Positions 41,981-52,345 of a stretch of 64,000 nucleotides of DNA are shown one piece after another; the stretch's first letter is position 1, and every line of letters starts with the position of its first letter. A program made the translations under genes and the position numbers. The notes beneath the pieces are model-generated. The model was not told the origin of the DNA. It worked only from the letters and a program-made list of their open reading frames with translations, and made no database searches. The DNA comes from Temnothorax longispinosus (lineage: Eukaryota > Arthropoda > Insecta > Hymenoptera > Formicidae): assembly GCF_030848805.1 (NCBI RefSeq), contig NC_092363.1, forward strand, positions 8,883,922 through 8,947,921, written 5' to 3'.

Positions 41981-42859
41981 CCCAGCAAACGAAAAAAGAT
42001 TGAAAAGAATTAAAACGGGATTGCCAGGAATTCAATTAAGGACTTTCCGAATTCCATTCTGTCCAAAAAAGGGATTGAAATAGTTTCAATATCATGGAAT
42101 TCCTTATTTTGGAAAGAATTTGTCTTTTTTGAATCCCATCCAATTCCGACACAAAAATATTATACCACTGAATGCCAGGTTAGGGATTGGAAAGTTTCGT
42201 GATGAATTCCATTGAATACCATTGATTCCGTTAACGAAATGAATACCATTGAATGCCAAACTAGGAATTAAAAATTTCCGTATTGAATTCCATTGAATTC
42301 CGTCTATTCTGACAATAAAATGAATACCATTGAATGCCAGGATAGGGATTGAAAAGTGTCCGTGTTGAACTCTGTGGCGGTACGCGCCACCAATAGTACA
42401 CGCCCGCGTGGTATCTGCATTACCGGCAGTTCACGTCGACGCCGCTAGGCGTCGCATCGCCGGGGCATCTTCTCGAGTTCAAAGTTTCGTCTCGATCGCT
42501 ATGTAAAGGGACCCCCTACGGGGCCTGACAGATCTTACAAATCTCATTTTCGGGCTAATTGCCCGTCGGCAGTAGTGCGTGTAATGCTCTTAGGCATACA
42601 CAAAAGCTCACCGACGAACAACGGCGCTTGGTCGCCCAACGGAGGCGCGAGACGTTTCCTAAACCATCTAATGCCATGCAATTCCACAACCTTTACGGAT
42701 TCCATAGGATTGGATGGAATTGAAAATTTCTTTTTTGGATTCCATGGGATTGGACCATCTCATTTCGAATCCCATCTAATTTCATCTAATTCCGCCAAAA
42801 AAGGGATTCAAAGGTATTAAAAAATTTTAATATCTTTTAATCCTTTTGCGTTTGCTGGG
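41981..42859. mobile_element. Non-autonomous CCCAG element with AT duplication
   Basis: The ends CCCAGCAAACGAAAAAAGAT and, at the right, ATCTTTTAATCC...CGTTTGCTGGG. The flanks are AT and AT (41979-41980, 42860-42861). The other arm of the host palindrome (around 45786-45806) reads straight through GCGAAAAATATGCGCTGAG, proving a 2-bp duplication. Words such as GGGATTGAAAAG, ATTGAATTCC and ACCATTGAATGCC repeat near both ends. The GC-rich centre (42370-42660) has no recognised protein. Confidence 0.8.
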
Positions 42860-43348
42860 ATGCGCTGAGTAAACTTATACTAAAAAAGCTGAAATTTAGG
42901 GAAGTTATAGTCAACTTTAACAGTTTTACGAAAATAATTGTCCGCTGAGTTTTTCGCGGTGGAAAAGTGCTCAGCTGACGACTGAAAGATACGGCGCATC
43001 GCTATACGCGCGGGCGCGTGGCATCTTTCACTGCATCAGCTGAGCGCTTTTCCACTGCGAAAACCTCAGCGGACAATTATTTTCGTGTAACTGTTACAGA
43101 TAACTATAAGTTTACAAAGTTTTAGCTTTCTTGGTTTCAGATAACTTGATTTTTATTAATAAAACGGTGCGTATATGCGCGCGGGCGCGTTGCGCCTATC
43201 TCACGGCGTCAGCTGCTTCTCTCTCACGCTAAATTATGCTATTGATTATATTCAAATATGTAATTATATTTAACGCATTTATTGACAAAAATAATTTTTT
43301 ATTTACGTTTTTTTTTTTAATACGTATGAGGTATGAGACATTTACTCT

Positions 43349-44030
43349 TCAGTCTTCCTCATCATCGCCCTCAAACTCTTGCTCGCTTTCGTGGTCGCTG
43401 TAATCCATATCGATCATCGGCGTCCGATCCTCATCATCTGTAAGCAAATATAATAAATAATATATTATTACATAAAAAATAATCGCATAAAAAAGTTTTA
43501 GTTTTATAATTTTAATACATATATAATATAATAATATAATAACGCAAGAGCAAAATTTTGAAATTAATTAGAATATTATTTATAAAAAGTGTTCACGTTA
43601 TAATAAAAAATTGTTTTAATTGTTTCTAAACTGTATTTTTAAATTAAAAACAAAACTAATCTAAAAATTACACTTGAATAAAGAAATAGTGAAGTATAAT
43701 TCTGACCTGCAGTACTTTCTTTTTCTTCCTCGATGGTAATATCGCCAAGAGAAGGGGGTAGCTGATCGCCGTCGAACCATTTGAACAAAAATTTGTTGTC
43801 CTCTTCTCTCCAGCCGTAATCAGTCGGGTGCAATTCAGTTGGAACAGCAAGATGTGCATGGGCCCAAATATTAGCGATGTACGTCGTCCGAAGCAAATGT
43901 TGGTGCAGTTCGATTTTGCAAGGCGGTAGAGCTGACCCGTCTATATTTTTTGCTGGCAGACGAAATATGTCATCGTTGTCCAGGTAGTCGCCGCCAGACC
44001 CAGGGACGTTGTGGTGGGAGCAAAAGGGAG
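43349..44030 (-). pseudogene. C-terminal part of a mobile-element protein in the foldback
   Basis: Two exons joined in phase: 43707 to about 44030 (LPPCKIELHQHLLRTTYIAN, IWAHAHLAVP, DYGWREEDNKFLFKW, DGDQLPP), then 43349-43437 (DDEDRTPMIDMDYSDHESEQ, an acidic end). The R-x2-YI-x2-IW and GW-x-ED segments resemble the region that precedes the CXC tail in proteins like the one in the 4456-6423 foldback. Here the Cys-rich block is missing and replaced by an acidic tail. Function unknown. Confidence 0.5.
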
Positions 44031-44291
44031 CCTTTCAAACTATAAACCGTTTACGGATATACCTGTAGCGACGGTCCTCTTAGTCAGCTGGGCTACAATT
44101 GTATTCGATCATAAAACTCCGGTGTTTATGAGCGTGTAGCCGAGACGAGGAAATACATCTCTGTATCCATAAATATTTACTTCTGGAATTTGCATGTGTA
44201 AATGTTTATTATTTATAATATTATATATACGTATTTATATTGTCATGTATACATATTTAAGGGTATAATTGAGTGTCAGAGATAAGCAGCT

Positions 44292-45450
44292 TGTAACGGC
44301 CTGACTTTATCGTCGAACGCGGACTAGTTCGCCGGATCGGGAGTTCGACTGAAAGGCCCAGAGACAATAATCAATTTGCAACGTACCAGTAACATTCACT
44401 TTATTTAACTCGGGATTCGGTATTACACACAAAGAATAACGGGACGCGGTATATTACAGTGGTCGGTAATGCCGGTGCACTCGACGCGGTATACGGAATA
44501 TCGGAACGCGGGTCTTCAACTGGACGCGGCGTTTGCAATGACGGGAGTGCATGTGCACTCGACGTGGTATCTGGATTCAACTCGGGATTCGGTATTACAC
44601 ACAAAGAATAACGGGACGCGGTATATTACAGTGGTCGGTAGTGCCGGTGCACTCGACGCGGTATACGGAATATCGAAACGCGGGTCTACAACTAGACGCG
44701 ATATTTACAAGGATCGGTAGTGCATGTGCACTCGGGCGGTAGGACGGACGAACGGAACGCGGTATATTTACAGCGATCGGTAGTGCCGGTGCACTCGACG
44801 CGGTATACGGAATATCGGAACGCGGGTCTTCAACTGGACGCGGCGTTTACAATGACGGGAGTGCATGTGCACTCGACGTGGTATCTGGAATATCGAGAAG
44901 GCTGATAACGTGGGCGGGAGCGCGATATGTACTACAACGGAGGATTGCGGAATCCCGGGGTTACGGTCGCGAGAACCCTCGCTGCGAGGACGAGCACGCT
45001 CGACCGCGCGGTGCCGTGGCCGTCGGGGTAGATGTGATGGAGCTCGGGGACACTCTGAGAACCCTCAGTAGAGGCCCAAACGCTGGACCTCGTTTTTGCG
45101 TGTCGCCCTAGGATCTGGAAGGTAGGCTTCGTCAGGAGTGGCGGAGAGCCGTGGTAGAGACGAAGTGCCGTTTCGTCGAGCGCGCTGGCTTTTTATACCG
45201 CTCGGCGCGGCGAGCTTGGCAGGAGGGAGGCCGATCGTCAGGCGATGGCGTGGTGGTGGGAGCGGCGCGATCCCGTGTGCTCGCTTCGGCGAGGATCGGC
45301 TTGCTTCGGCGCTCGTCGGCGTCGTGCGGGAAGGCACCGGTGCGGCAGATTTCCCGCGCACACGGTGCGTTTCGAATAATTAAAAATTCGTTCGGGCGGC
45401 ATCCGGCGGGTGGTGTGCGGGAACGATGCTTTGAAAGACGCATCGTTACA
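44292..45450 (-). repeat. Solo LTR of a gypsy element
   Basis: TGTAACGGCCTGAC...GCATCGTTACA with a perfect 4-bp duplication AGCT (44288-44291, 45451-45454). It matches the start, end and general plan of the LTRs at 20338 and 26755 but is a distinct subfamily. It has an internal repeat of a roughly 180-bp block (44396 and 44577, CTCGGGATTCGGTATTACAC) and related units at 44760-44890. Formed by LTR-LTR recombination. Confidence 0.88.
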
Positions 45451-46085
45451 AGCTGAGTGCGATAGGCGCAACGCGCCCGCGCTCATATACGCACTGTTTT
45501 ATTAATAAAAATCAAGTTATCTGAAACCAAGAAATTTGTAAACTTATAGTTATCTGTAACAGTTACACGAAAATAATTGTCCGCTGAGGTTTTCGCAGTG
45601 GAAAAGTGCTCAGCTGATGCAGTAAAGAATGCCACGCGCCCGCGCGCATAGCAATGTGCCGTATCTTTCAGTCGTCAGCTGAGCACTTTTCCACCGCGAA
45701 AAGCTCAGCGGACAATTATTTTCGTGAAACTGTTAAAGTCGACTATCACTTCCCCAAATTTCAGCTTTCTTAGTATAAGTTTACTCAGCGCATATTTTTC
45801 GCATGTTTGGGCGGGAAGCTGACGTACAACCCCCCACCATGAAGTCAGCTGACTACTATTTTTCGTTTATTTAGATCATAATAAACGTACAAACAAAGTC
45901 TTAGCTTTCTTTATGTCTGTTTTTTTTAATTATAATTATATACGTGTGTGGGTGGCTGCCGCGGCAACACCCACCGCAAATGCGCAAGCTGACGCAAGCT
46001 GACGGTCACTTCGTTTAGTAGCAGTACTAAATGAACCATACAGCAAAATCTTAGGTTTCTTAATTTTGGTCATAAAAAATGGCAG

Positions 46086-46422
46086 CTGGCTCCCGGACTA
46101 TTAGTTTAATGCCGCGAGGAATTCCATCTCCGGACGCGTCTTCCATCGCGCCCGTCACTCGCACCGCACCGCTCGCGTTTTCACCCGAAAGAAAATTATT
46201 GGAGGGACTCAGCTCTGAAATCCTCTCCTGAATTTGATGAAGCTCGTCATCGCGCTGCTGTATCATCGCCGCGAACTCGGTTTCCCTCTGCATGCGCTCC
46301 GCGCGCATCTCACGGATCTCCTGCATCACCGCCTGCAGCGTAATCACTTCCGCCGTCTCCGGAGCGTTCGATTGTGGAGTCGCTGACCGGAGCCGTTTTC
46401 TCGTGGGAGCGGTCGAAGCCAT
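46086..46422 (-). pseudogene. LTR-element gag, N-terminal part
   Basis: Starts MASTAPTRKRLRSATPQSNA at 46420-46422. It has a predicted coiled coil around EIREMRAERMQRETEFAAMI and runs to IPRGIKLIVREPA, where the foldback interrupts it. Across the insertion and one CAGCTG the frame continues into 41699-41152. A capsid gene with an N-terminal coiled coil is common in insect gypsy-like elements. Confidence 0.7.
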
Positions 46423-46452
46423 TTCGTCTTACAAGCGCAGCTCGTCCTTTCA

Positions 46453-46470
46453 ATCCCGGACGAGCCCCCA
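46453..46470 (-). other. Primer-binding site (tRNA-Pro-like)
   Basis: The minus strand reads TGGGGGCTCGTCCGGGAT three bases from the LTR, the sequence known from retroviral tRNA-Pro primer sites. It fixes the orientation of the element. Confidence 0.75.
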
Positions 46471-46473
46471 AAA

Positions 46474-46762
46474 TGTTACGCTCGTCAGGCGTATGCCACT
46501 CACTCACTCGCGTCGCGCACTCCGGCACTCGCTCAATGAATAAGGCTCGTTATTTGTATAAAAGGAACTCGTTTAATAATGTTCTGTTTGTACACAGAGC
46601 TCGGGTTAACACGTCCGAACGTGACGGAAACCCGGAGCATAATTCGACAGTCACCGTAAGTAAACAAACACAGCTGTCGTCAAGGGCGATTTGCAACTTC
46701 TGAAACGGGGCGACCCGCGTGAGCGCACGGCACGGGCGTACAGGTACAGCACGGGTGTAACA
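46474..46762 (-). repeat. 5' LTR of the gag-bearing element
   Basis: A 289-bp repeat TGTTACGCTCGTCAG...CGGGTGTAACA, next to the PBS. Its sequence differs from the left repeat at 40327-40633, so the two ends may come from different but related elements, or have diverged strongly. Confidence 0.65.
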
Positions 46763-47561
46763 ATATTTTAATATTATAATAATATCCAAGGAATGTTATA
46801 TGAAGATCAAGACATTCGGACGAACGGCACCGACGACGACGACGACGACGACAACGACGTTGGGGAGGACAACGCGACGGTGCACGAGACGGTGTTCGTC
46901 CGCCCGGAAATCCACCCGTGCCGATAGCGAGCATTAACGCGGACGTTGGATGCGCTCGATGCTCGAAAGAAAGTAAGTGGCCGTGGAAGGAAGAGGCAGT
47001 CATATGATGCAGAGGTATGATTGCCTGGTATACTCTATAAAAAGAAGAAAAATAAGCTCAATTTAATTATTTATAAACTTTTTTTATTTTGAATTTTAAA
47101 AGGAATTTACTCAAAGAGTAATATGTTTCAGGTACGGTGTCTTACCTGAAGTGAGAACTTCTTTTAAATATATTTAGGAGACCGATCATGACAACGATAG
47201 TGGAAATTAAAAAAAGTATAAATTGGCATCTTTAAAATTACCTCGGATAGCTTTTACCTTATAACGCTCTCATTCAATATTCATTCATTCATTCATTCAT
47301 TCATTCATTCATTCATTCATTCTTTCATTCATTCATTCCATTCATTCTATATTATAATTTAATGTTTCTATATTTTAAAATATAGAAACATTATTAAATT
47401 ATATTATAATATTTCATCGAGATTGTTCAAGCTACAATATCATTCAATATCAAACATTCATTCATGCATAATCCATGGAAGGTCACGTAGTATTAATACC
47501 GCGTGACACTTCCATGGTTCTCTATTACCGTAGTTAATCTTTGGGGCATAGATTGCACTAA
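46763..47561. other. Stretch with simple repeats only
   Basis: Holds a (GAC)n run near 46833-46855, a (TTCA)n microsatellite at about 47278-47337 and a small hairpin at 47475-47516 (ATCCATGGAAGGTCACG...). No gene seen. Confidence 0.5.
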
Positions 47562-47701
47562 GGGTCGGTTGTTTCAACCTGTTGGTAAACTAACTAATAG
47601 TTAAATCATATGTCTATCTTTGTCTAATGTAAAGGATAAACAAAAACATATATATGATTTAACTATTAGGTAGTTTACCAACAGGTTGGAACAACCGGGC
47701 C
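47562..47701. mobile_element. Hairpin MITE with TAA duplication
   Basis: The ends GGGTCGGTTGTTTCAACCTG and CAGGTTGGAACAACCGGGCC are flanked by TAA (47559-47561, 47702-47704). It interrupts the tail of a Tc1/mariner-like transposase remnant. No CCAAT motif in this one. Confidence 0.7.
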
Positions 47702-47702
47702 T

Positions 47703-48530
47703 AAGTTTTAGAATAACGCGGGCCTTGCGCGGAAACCCTCCCATACATCAAGAACGTGTTGCGCAAGTTCCTCGCGTGTACGCCGAATTCGTGGATTCCA
47801 CTCTTGAACAATTATGTCTTAAAGATTTTCGATCACATTCATATCCGGAGATTTGGCTGACCAATCCAACGTCTTAAGGTTGGGTTGTGTGGCCAACCAA
47901 TCCTGAACCAATCTCGATCGATGCACTCCTAAATTGTTTTGAATAAAATTAACACGAGGTACACCAGGAAATGTTTCCGCAACGTATGGTATCATCACAG
48001 TAGACAATATGTTCACATACTCCTCACCGTTCATACGTGGTGTGGTGCGTACCAATGGTCCAGGGCCGCGCGAGGTCATGCACCCCTAAAACGCTAATAT
48101 GATGCGGCTTCGTTCGCGGAAATATACATTATTCTCATCGTACCTCGTGCCTTTTGTTCTCCACAATGTCACACGTCTAGATTCATCCGTTGAGAATACT
48201 TTTTCATCAGAGAAAATAGTATTCTTCCATTCATTCTCCCAAGGCAAATGTTCTAAGGCAAAAGCCATCCGTTGGTCTTTGTGATTTTCCGTTAGAGTTT
48301 GCTTTTGAGCAGGGATACGATGGTGATATCCTTGTTCTCGCCATCTACGCCGAACAGTTTCCGCGGAACAATTAAAATTATTTTCCACTACCGTCTGTTG
48401 TGCTGACCGGAATCCGTTCGCTTGAATCAAAATTGTGGAGAAGTTCGTCGTCTTCAGCGGAAGTACGTCGCGGTCGACCTGGTATGGGTCGTGGGTTTAC
48501 ATGCCCTTCTACTTCCATTTGTTGCTGTAA
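47703..48530 (-). pseudogene. Tc1/mariner-like transposase remnant
   Basis: In order: a PIPGRPRRTSAEDDE-like region (48440-48530), a helix-turn-helix (CSAETVRRRWREQGYHHRIP), the first catalytic Asp in TIFSDEKVFSTDES, then after a frameshift near 48086 the second in NFIQNNLGVHRSRL (expected D replaced by N) and SPDMNVIENL with the final Glu. It then runs through a stop to ELAQHVLDVWEGF. The D-D34E spacing fits Tc1. Inactive from frameshifts, a stop and the D-to-N change. Confidence 0.8.
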
Positions 48531-48899
48531 AAAATAAAATACAATAAATACGATTCACATTATGGGATGATCTCAGGTTACATTGATAACTATGCGTTTG
48601 TATGAACAACGGAACAATCAAAAGACATACCGCGCCACGGTTTAATTTAGCTTAGGTGATAAAAGACCTTATTGTAATACTTTTATTTGCACACATCTCC
48701 ATAAACTATTAATTTTCCAACGATAACCGTAATATATAATTGTAATGCATTTGATTGTAGCTGTATTTAAGAATTTAATATGTGATTATGCGACATTGGA
48801 ACGTTCGATATCAAATATATTTCCAAATGTTTGTTTTGGCGACGTATTTTCTAGTTTTTGATAATTAATTATGATAATAATAAGTTTTTATTTATATTT
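48531..48899. other. AT-rich stretch, no feature seen
   Basis: No open frame, hairpin or repeat that I can support. Confidence 0.35.
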
Positions 48900-48900
48900 C

Positions 48901-49150
48901 TATTTAATAAAGTGGAATTTGCAAAGAGTAAGTTTCATTTGCTCCTTCTTCCATGACAGGTTTTCCTTAAGATTATCATTTGCCATTGCATTATTTGGAT
49001 TTGCACTTAGCACGTAATAAAGATAACGCAAATTATACTTACTAGTAAACGCGATACCCTTTTCGTTCGCTGAAACACCGTGAAAAAGCTGCATAAATTC
49101 TTCTAACGTGTCTATCGAATTTAATCTAGTCGTTAAATCGAGCGATATCT
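48901..49150 (-). CDS. Unassigned open exon candidate
   Basis: After a good acceptor (TTTATTTTTTAG at 49151-49162, minus strand) an open frame of about 82 codons runs to a stop at 48901. It contains LDLTTRLNSIDTLEEFMQLF, KYNLRYLYYVLSANPN and LKENLSWKKEQMKL. The composition looks like real protein (amphipathic, low repeat content). I do not recognise the family and see no upstream exon. It may be a terminal exon of a degenerate gene. Confidence 0.3.
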
Positions 49151-49178
49151 AAAAAATAAATTATTCTAATATATATAA

Positions 49179-49588
49179 TCTATATATATATAATAGAATG
49201 TCTGTATGTATGTATGTATGTATGTTCTTTATACACTCTTAAACTATTCGACCGAATTTTTACCAAAAGTATATAAAATAGGGGTAGAATTTTCCGGGGA
49301 GTGTTATAGAGTGTATATAGTTTTTCGTTACCGATCTTTTTGAGAACCGGTATCCGAAATTTTTCCAATTTTTCGGGAAATAATTGACCGAATCTTAAAA
49401 AATTGTATACAAAATAGGAGTAGAATTTCCCAGGGAGTGCCATAAACTGTATAGTTTTTCGTTACCGATCTTTTTGAGAATTGGTATCCGAACTGATAAA
49501 GGAATTTTTTTCGATTAAGGATATTAAAACACAAATGAAGCCGTTTGAAGAAAAACGACTCCCGGGCGAAGCCCGGGTAACCAGCTAG
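49179..49588 (+). mobile_element. Non-autonomous Helitron (copy 2)
   Basis: Begins TCTATATATATATAATAG after A and ends hairpin CCCGGGCGAAGCCCGGG, TAACCAG, CTAG before T. Contains about two of the 140-bp units seen in the other copies. No coding. Confidence 0.8.
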
Positions 49589-49751
49589 TAGTATATAAAA
49601 TAAAGAGACACAGTAGTGTGAAAATTATAAAGCACATGCATACTTTACTACCAATCAGATGGCAGTAAATTATGTGTCATATATATCACAAGAATTCGAA
49701 ATTGTACTAATAGTTGGAATTATTATTACAAACGAAATGTTACAAAAATAT

Positions 49752-50709
49752 CCCTAGAGAGGTAATATGAATTTTCTCATACGTGAAAGGCCAAGCGGGG
49801 TAATAAATTACCCCAAACTTGTACCGCGTATATAATGTTTCTATTTGTTGTTAGACAACTTTTTAATAGATAATTTTGTTTGTTTTTTAATAGGGAAGAC
49901 GATAGTAGTCATCAATTTGCGGTAGTAAAAAAAAAACAGTAAAATAATTTCGAAAAACAAGAAAAAGAACCAAAAATTGGGCTGAAATGACTATTTTTAT
50001 AAAAAATGCTGTAGTTTTTCATAAAATTCACCGATTTTAAAAATTCCAACGGATTTTAAAAGACGAATAGACAACCTTCAAGGGTATGTAAGCGATTTTT
50101 TCGTTTCGTTAAAAAAAACATATTTTTTCGTTTCGTTAAAAAAAACATATTTCTTTGAACATCTGAAATAGAGGAAATGATGAAAAACTGTCGGATGGGA
50201 AAAATCGCAAGAAAGTAAAACAGATTCTGTCGATTATTATTTATTTGAAAGGTAGTCAAAAGTTATAAAAGTATATGGAAACAGTAAAATTAACTCCACA
50301 AAAACTTTACAAAGTTTTAATCAGTTGCTGTGCAAGAACAGCAAAAGTGAAATAATTGACCGAATCTTAAACAATTATATATGAAACAGGGGTAGAATTT
50401 TCCGGGGAGTGCTATAAAGTGTATAATTTTTCGTTACCGATTTCACAAAAAATCTGAAATATACTTTACTGTGGTAAATGTCGAACGTAAACGGCCAAAG
50501 GGGGTAATACGTTACCCCAAACGATTTTCTTTTTCGGTTTTTAGCTGCTGCACGGATCTAACGCACTCGTTGAATGACAGAGGTCGACTGCCGGATGACT
50601 AAACTGAATTATGGTTAGGGTTTCGGTATGAAAACTAACCTTCCTAAGACAGGGGCGCAATTTGAATTTCGCGTGGGGCAACGTATTACCCCACATTACC
50701 TTTCTAGGG
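49752..50709. mobile_element. PiggyBac-like non-autonomous element with ATAT flanks
   Basis: The ends CCCTAGAGAGGTAAT and ATTACCTTTCTAGGG resemble the canonical piggyBac CCCTAGAAAG. The flanks are ATAT on both sides (49748-49751, 50710-50713), not TTAA. The repeated word GGGGTAATACGTTACCCC and variants occur at 49796-49815, 50495-50512 and 50673-50695. A Helitron-type 140-bp unit fragment lies at 50345-50440. No transposase. Confidence 0.65.
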
Positions 50710-51228
50710 ATATTTAGAAATAACAAAAAATTAAAAATTGTCCAAAGACTTTTAGAAAGAATAATACGTAAAAATAATATAAAATCTTATTTTAAAAGTA
50801 AACATATTTTTTGCGCTTGATTTGAAACAGATTATTTCGATGTTTCAACGTTAACAAAATATGTATTAATTTATACTCACAATATAAAAATAGTTTCAGC
50901 TAACTATAATAAATAAATGTAAAGCATACACAGTGAAACATAATAAGAATCCGATACGTATATGGAATCTGTGTTTATAATATATTATACCTCGTCAAGT
51001 TCTTTAACAACGATAGAAATACATAATATTTTTCAATATTAGCGATTGAAATAAGTGATCTACAAAAGTGATACAAAATATTCATACATCATACATCATA
51101 TTCCAAAAAATTAATTTATTTAAAATAGACGAAAATATATGCAATGTATAAGATAATAAAAAAAGTTATGAACAATATTAAATTTTGAAGATTCAACAGA
51201 AATACAATTTTTATTCTATAGATAGTAA
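50710..51228. other. AT-rich intergenic stretch
   Basis: No feature seen. Confidence 0.35.
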
Positions 51229-51244
51229 TAACTACTGTTTAGAG

Positions 51245-51540
51245 GGGCGGCGGTGTGGTCTAGTGGTAGAGCGCCAGACTCGTAATCTGAGGAACCAGGT
51301 TCGAGTCCACTAGAGCCATGAATCATGGAAAATTTTTTTTCCGAAAAAACCGCGCCCCTCCGTATAAGATGCGGAGAAAACTGGGCTCCGTCTTTCGGAA
51401 GAGACGTTAAACTGTTGGTCCAAAGGAGGAAACAGTAAGGTAGTGAATGAATTGGAGATTAGGGTTGGGTACGTCCCTTCAAAACGCCCTTTAAGGCCCC
51501 TTGGGGTATATAAAGTAAAATTCTTTATCCTTTTTTTTTT
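51245..51540 (+). mobile_element. tRNA-derived SINE with a perfect 15-bp target duplication
   Basis: The head is tRNA-like: A box TGGTCTAGTGGTAGAGCGCC, an anticodon-loop-like CTCGTAATCTG (CGT, threonine type) and B box GGTTCGAGTCC. A tRNA-unrelated body follows (TCTTTCGGAAGAGACGTTAA, CTGTTGGTCC), ending in a T run. The duplication AACTACTGTTTAGAG flanks it (51230-51244, 51541-51555). The intact duplication suggests a young insertion by LINE machinery. Confidence 0.88.
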
Positions 51541-51842
51541 AACTACTGTTTAGAGATAAAACTTTTTATTACAAAGCGACGCCATTATTTCATGTCTTTT
51601 CTTCAAAGTCTATCAACGATTAAGTATTCTATTAGTGAATAATACTATTACATAATGTCTACAAAAGTATTATATATTCAATTTAAAAAATTTATTGGCT
51701 CTATATCAAATATAATAAACCAAAGTACGTTTAGTGCGTTTATAAAAGATATTTTACGAAGGATATTAAACAACATCAAATTTATAATACTATATAAATT
51801 ATTGGTAATTATTTACAATAACTAACACAGCTCGGATTACTT

Positions 51843-52045
51843 TGACCTTGACATATGTTGTCAAGGTCACCCTCCTGAGTGACCTTCAGAAGGTTTTAGC
51901 CGGCGGTCATTGTGTTTATTAAAAAGTTATAAACAAAAAAAATTTGAAAAATATAGCAGTTATTTTAAGTATTGGAAGGCATAAATGACTAATATATATG
52001 TCGAAATAGTTCACACATACACTTTTCACGCGAGACGAGTTGTTA
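51843..52045. repeat. Fragment of the palindromic repeat seen at 30935-31830
   Basis: Shares GTCAAGGTCACCCTCCTGAG, GACCTTCAGAAGGTTTTAGC and GTTCACACATACACTTTTCA with one arm of the palindrome inside the TTAA element. The opposite arm is absent. Confidence 0.7.
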
Positions 52046-52345
52046 CATATGGTTCGTGGCGCGTTTTATAAGCTCGTATATGTATATATACCGGGTGGGG
52101 AAAAAGTCTGGAACCGGTGAAATATTTGGCAGTTTCCAGGACTGTCCTGGAAAAAATTCATGTCCTACGGCAATTTTCGGGACAGTTTTTTGAATCTGAT
52201 TACATATATATGCGTTATATTCCAGGACTGTACATTTCAAAAAACGTAAACAGTCCCGGAACATACCTCTGGACCTACATATATATATATATATTATATA
52301 TTTGTATATATTGTACATATACAGTGCTGGACAAAATAAATCGTA

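Larger units (their letters stand above)
41706..46082. mobile_element. Foldback element inserted in gag (4.4 kb with nested insertions)
   Basis: The ends CCATTTT and AAAATGG are flanked by CAGCTG on each side (41700-41705, 46083-46088). The arms pair from both ends inward for more than 1 kb, through GCCGCGGCA, AGTCAGCTGACT and GGACAATTATTTTCG. The left arm holds a CCCAG element (41981-42859) and the right side a solo gypsy LTR (44292-45450); the opposite arm or flank shows the empty site for the CCCAG insertion. The interior encodes a protein tail on the minus strand (43349-44030). Confidence 0.75.

Noticed and set aside
47278..47337. CRISPR-like regular repeat
   Set aside because: A tetranucleotide microsatellite without spacers, in a eukaryotic context. 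No CRISPR array exists in the window.
51245..51320. A working tRNA-Thr gene
   Set aside because: The tRNA-like head is followed by a SINE body and a T run and is enclosed by a 15-bp duplication, so it is a retroposed SINE.
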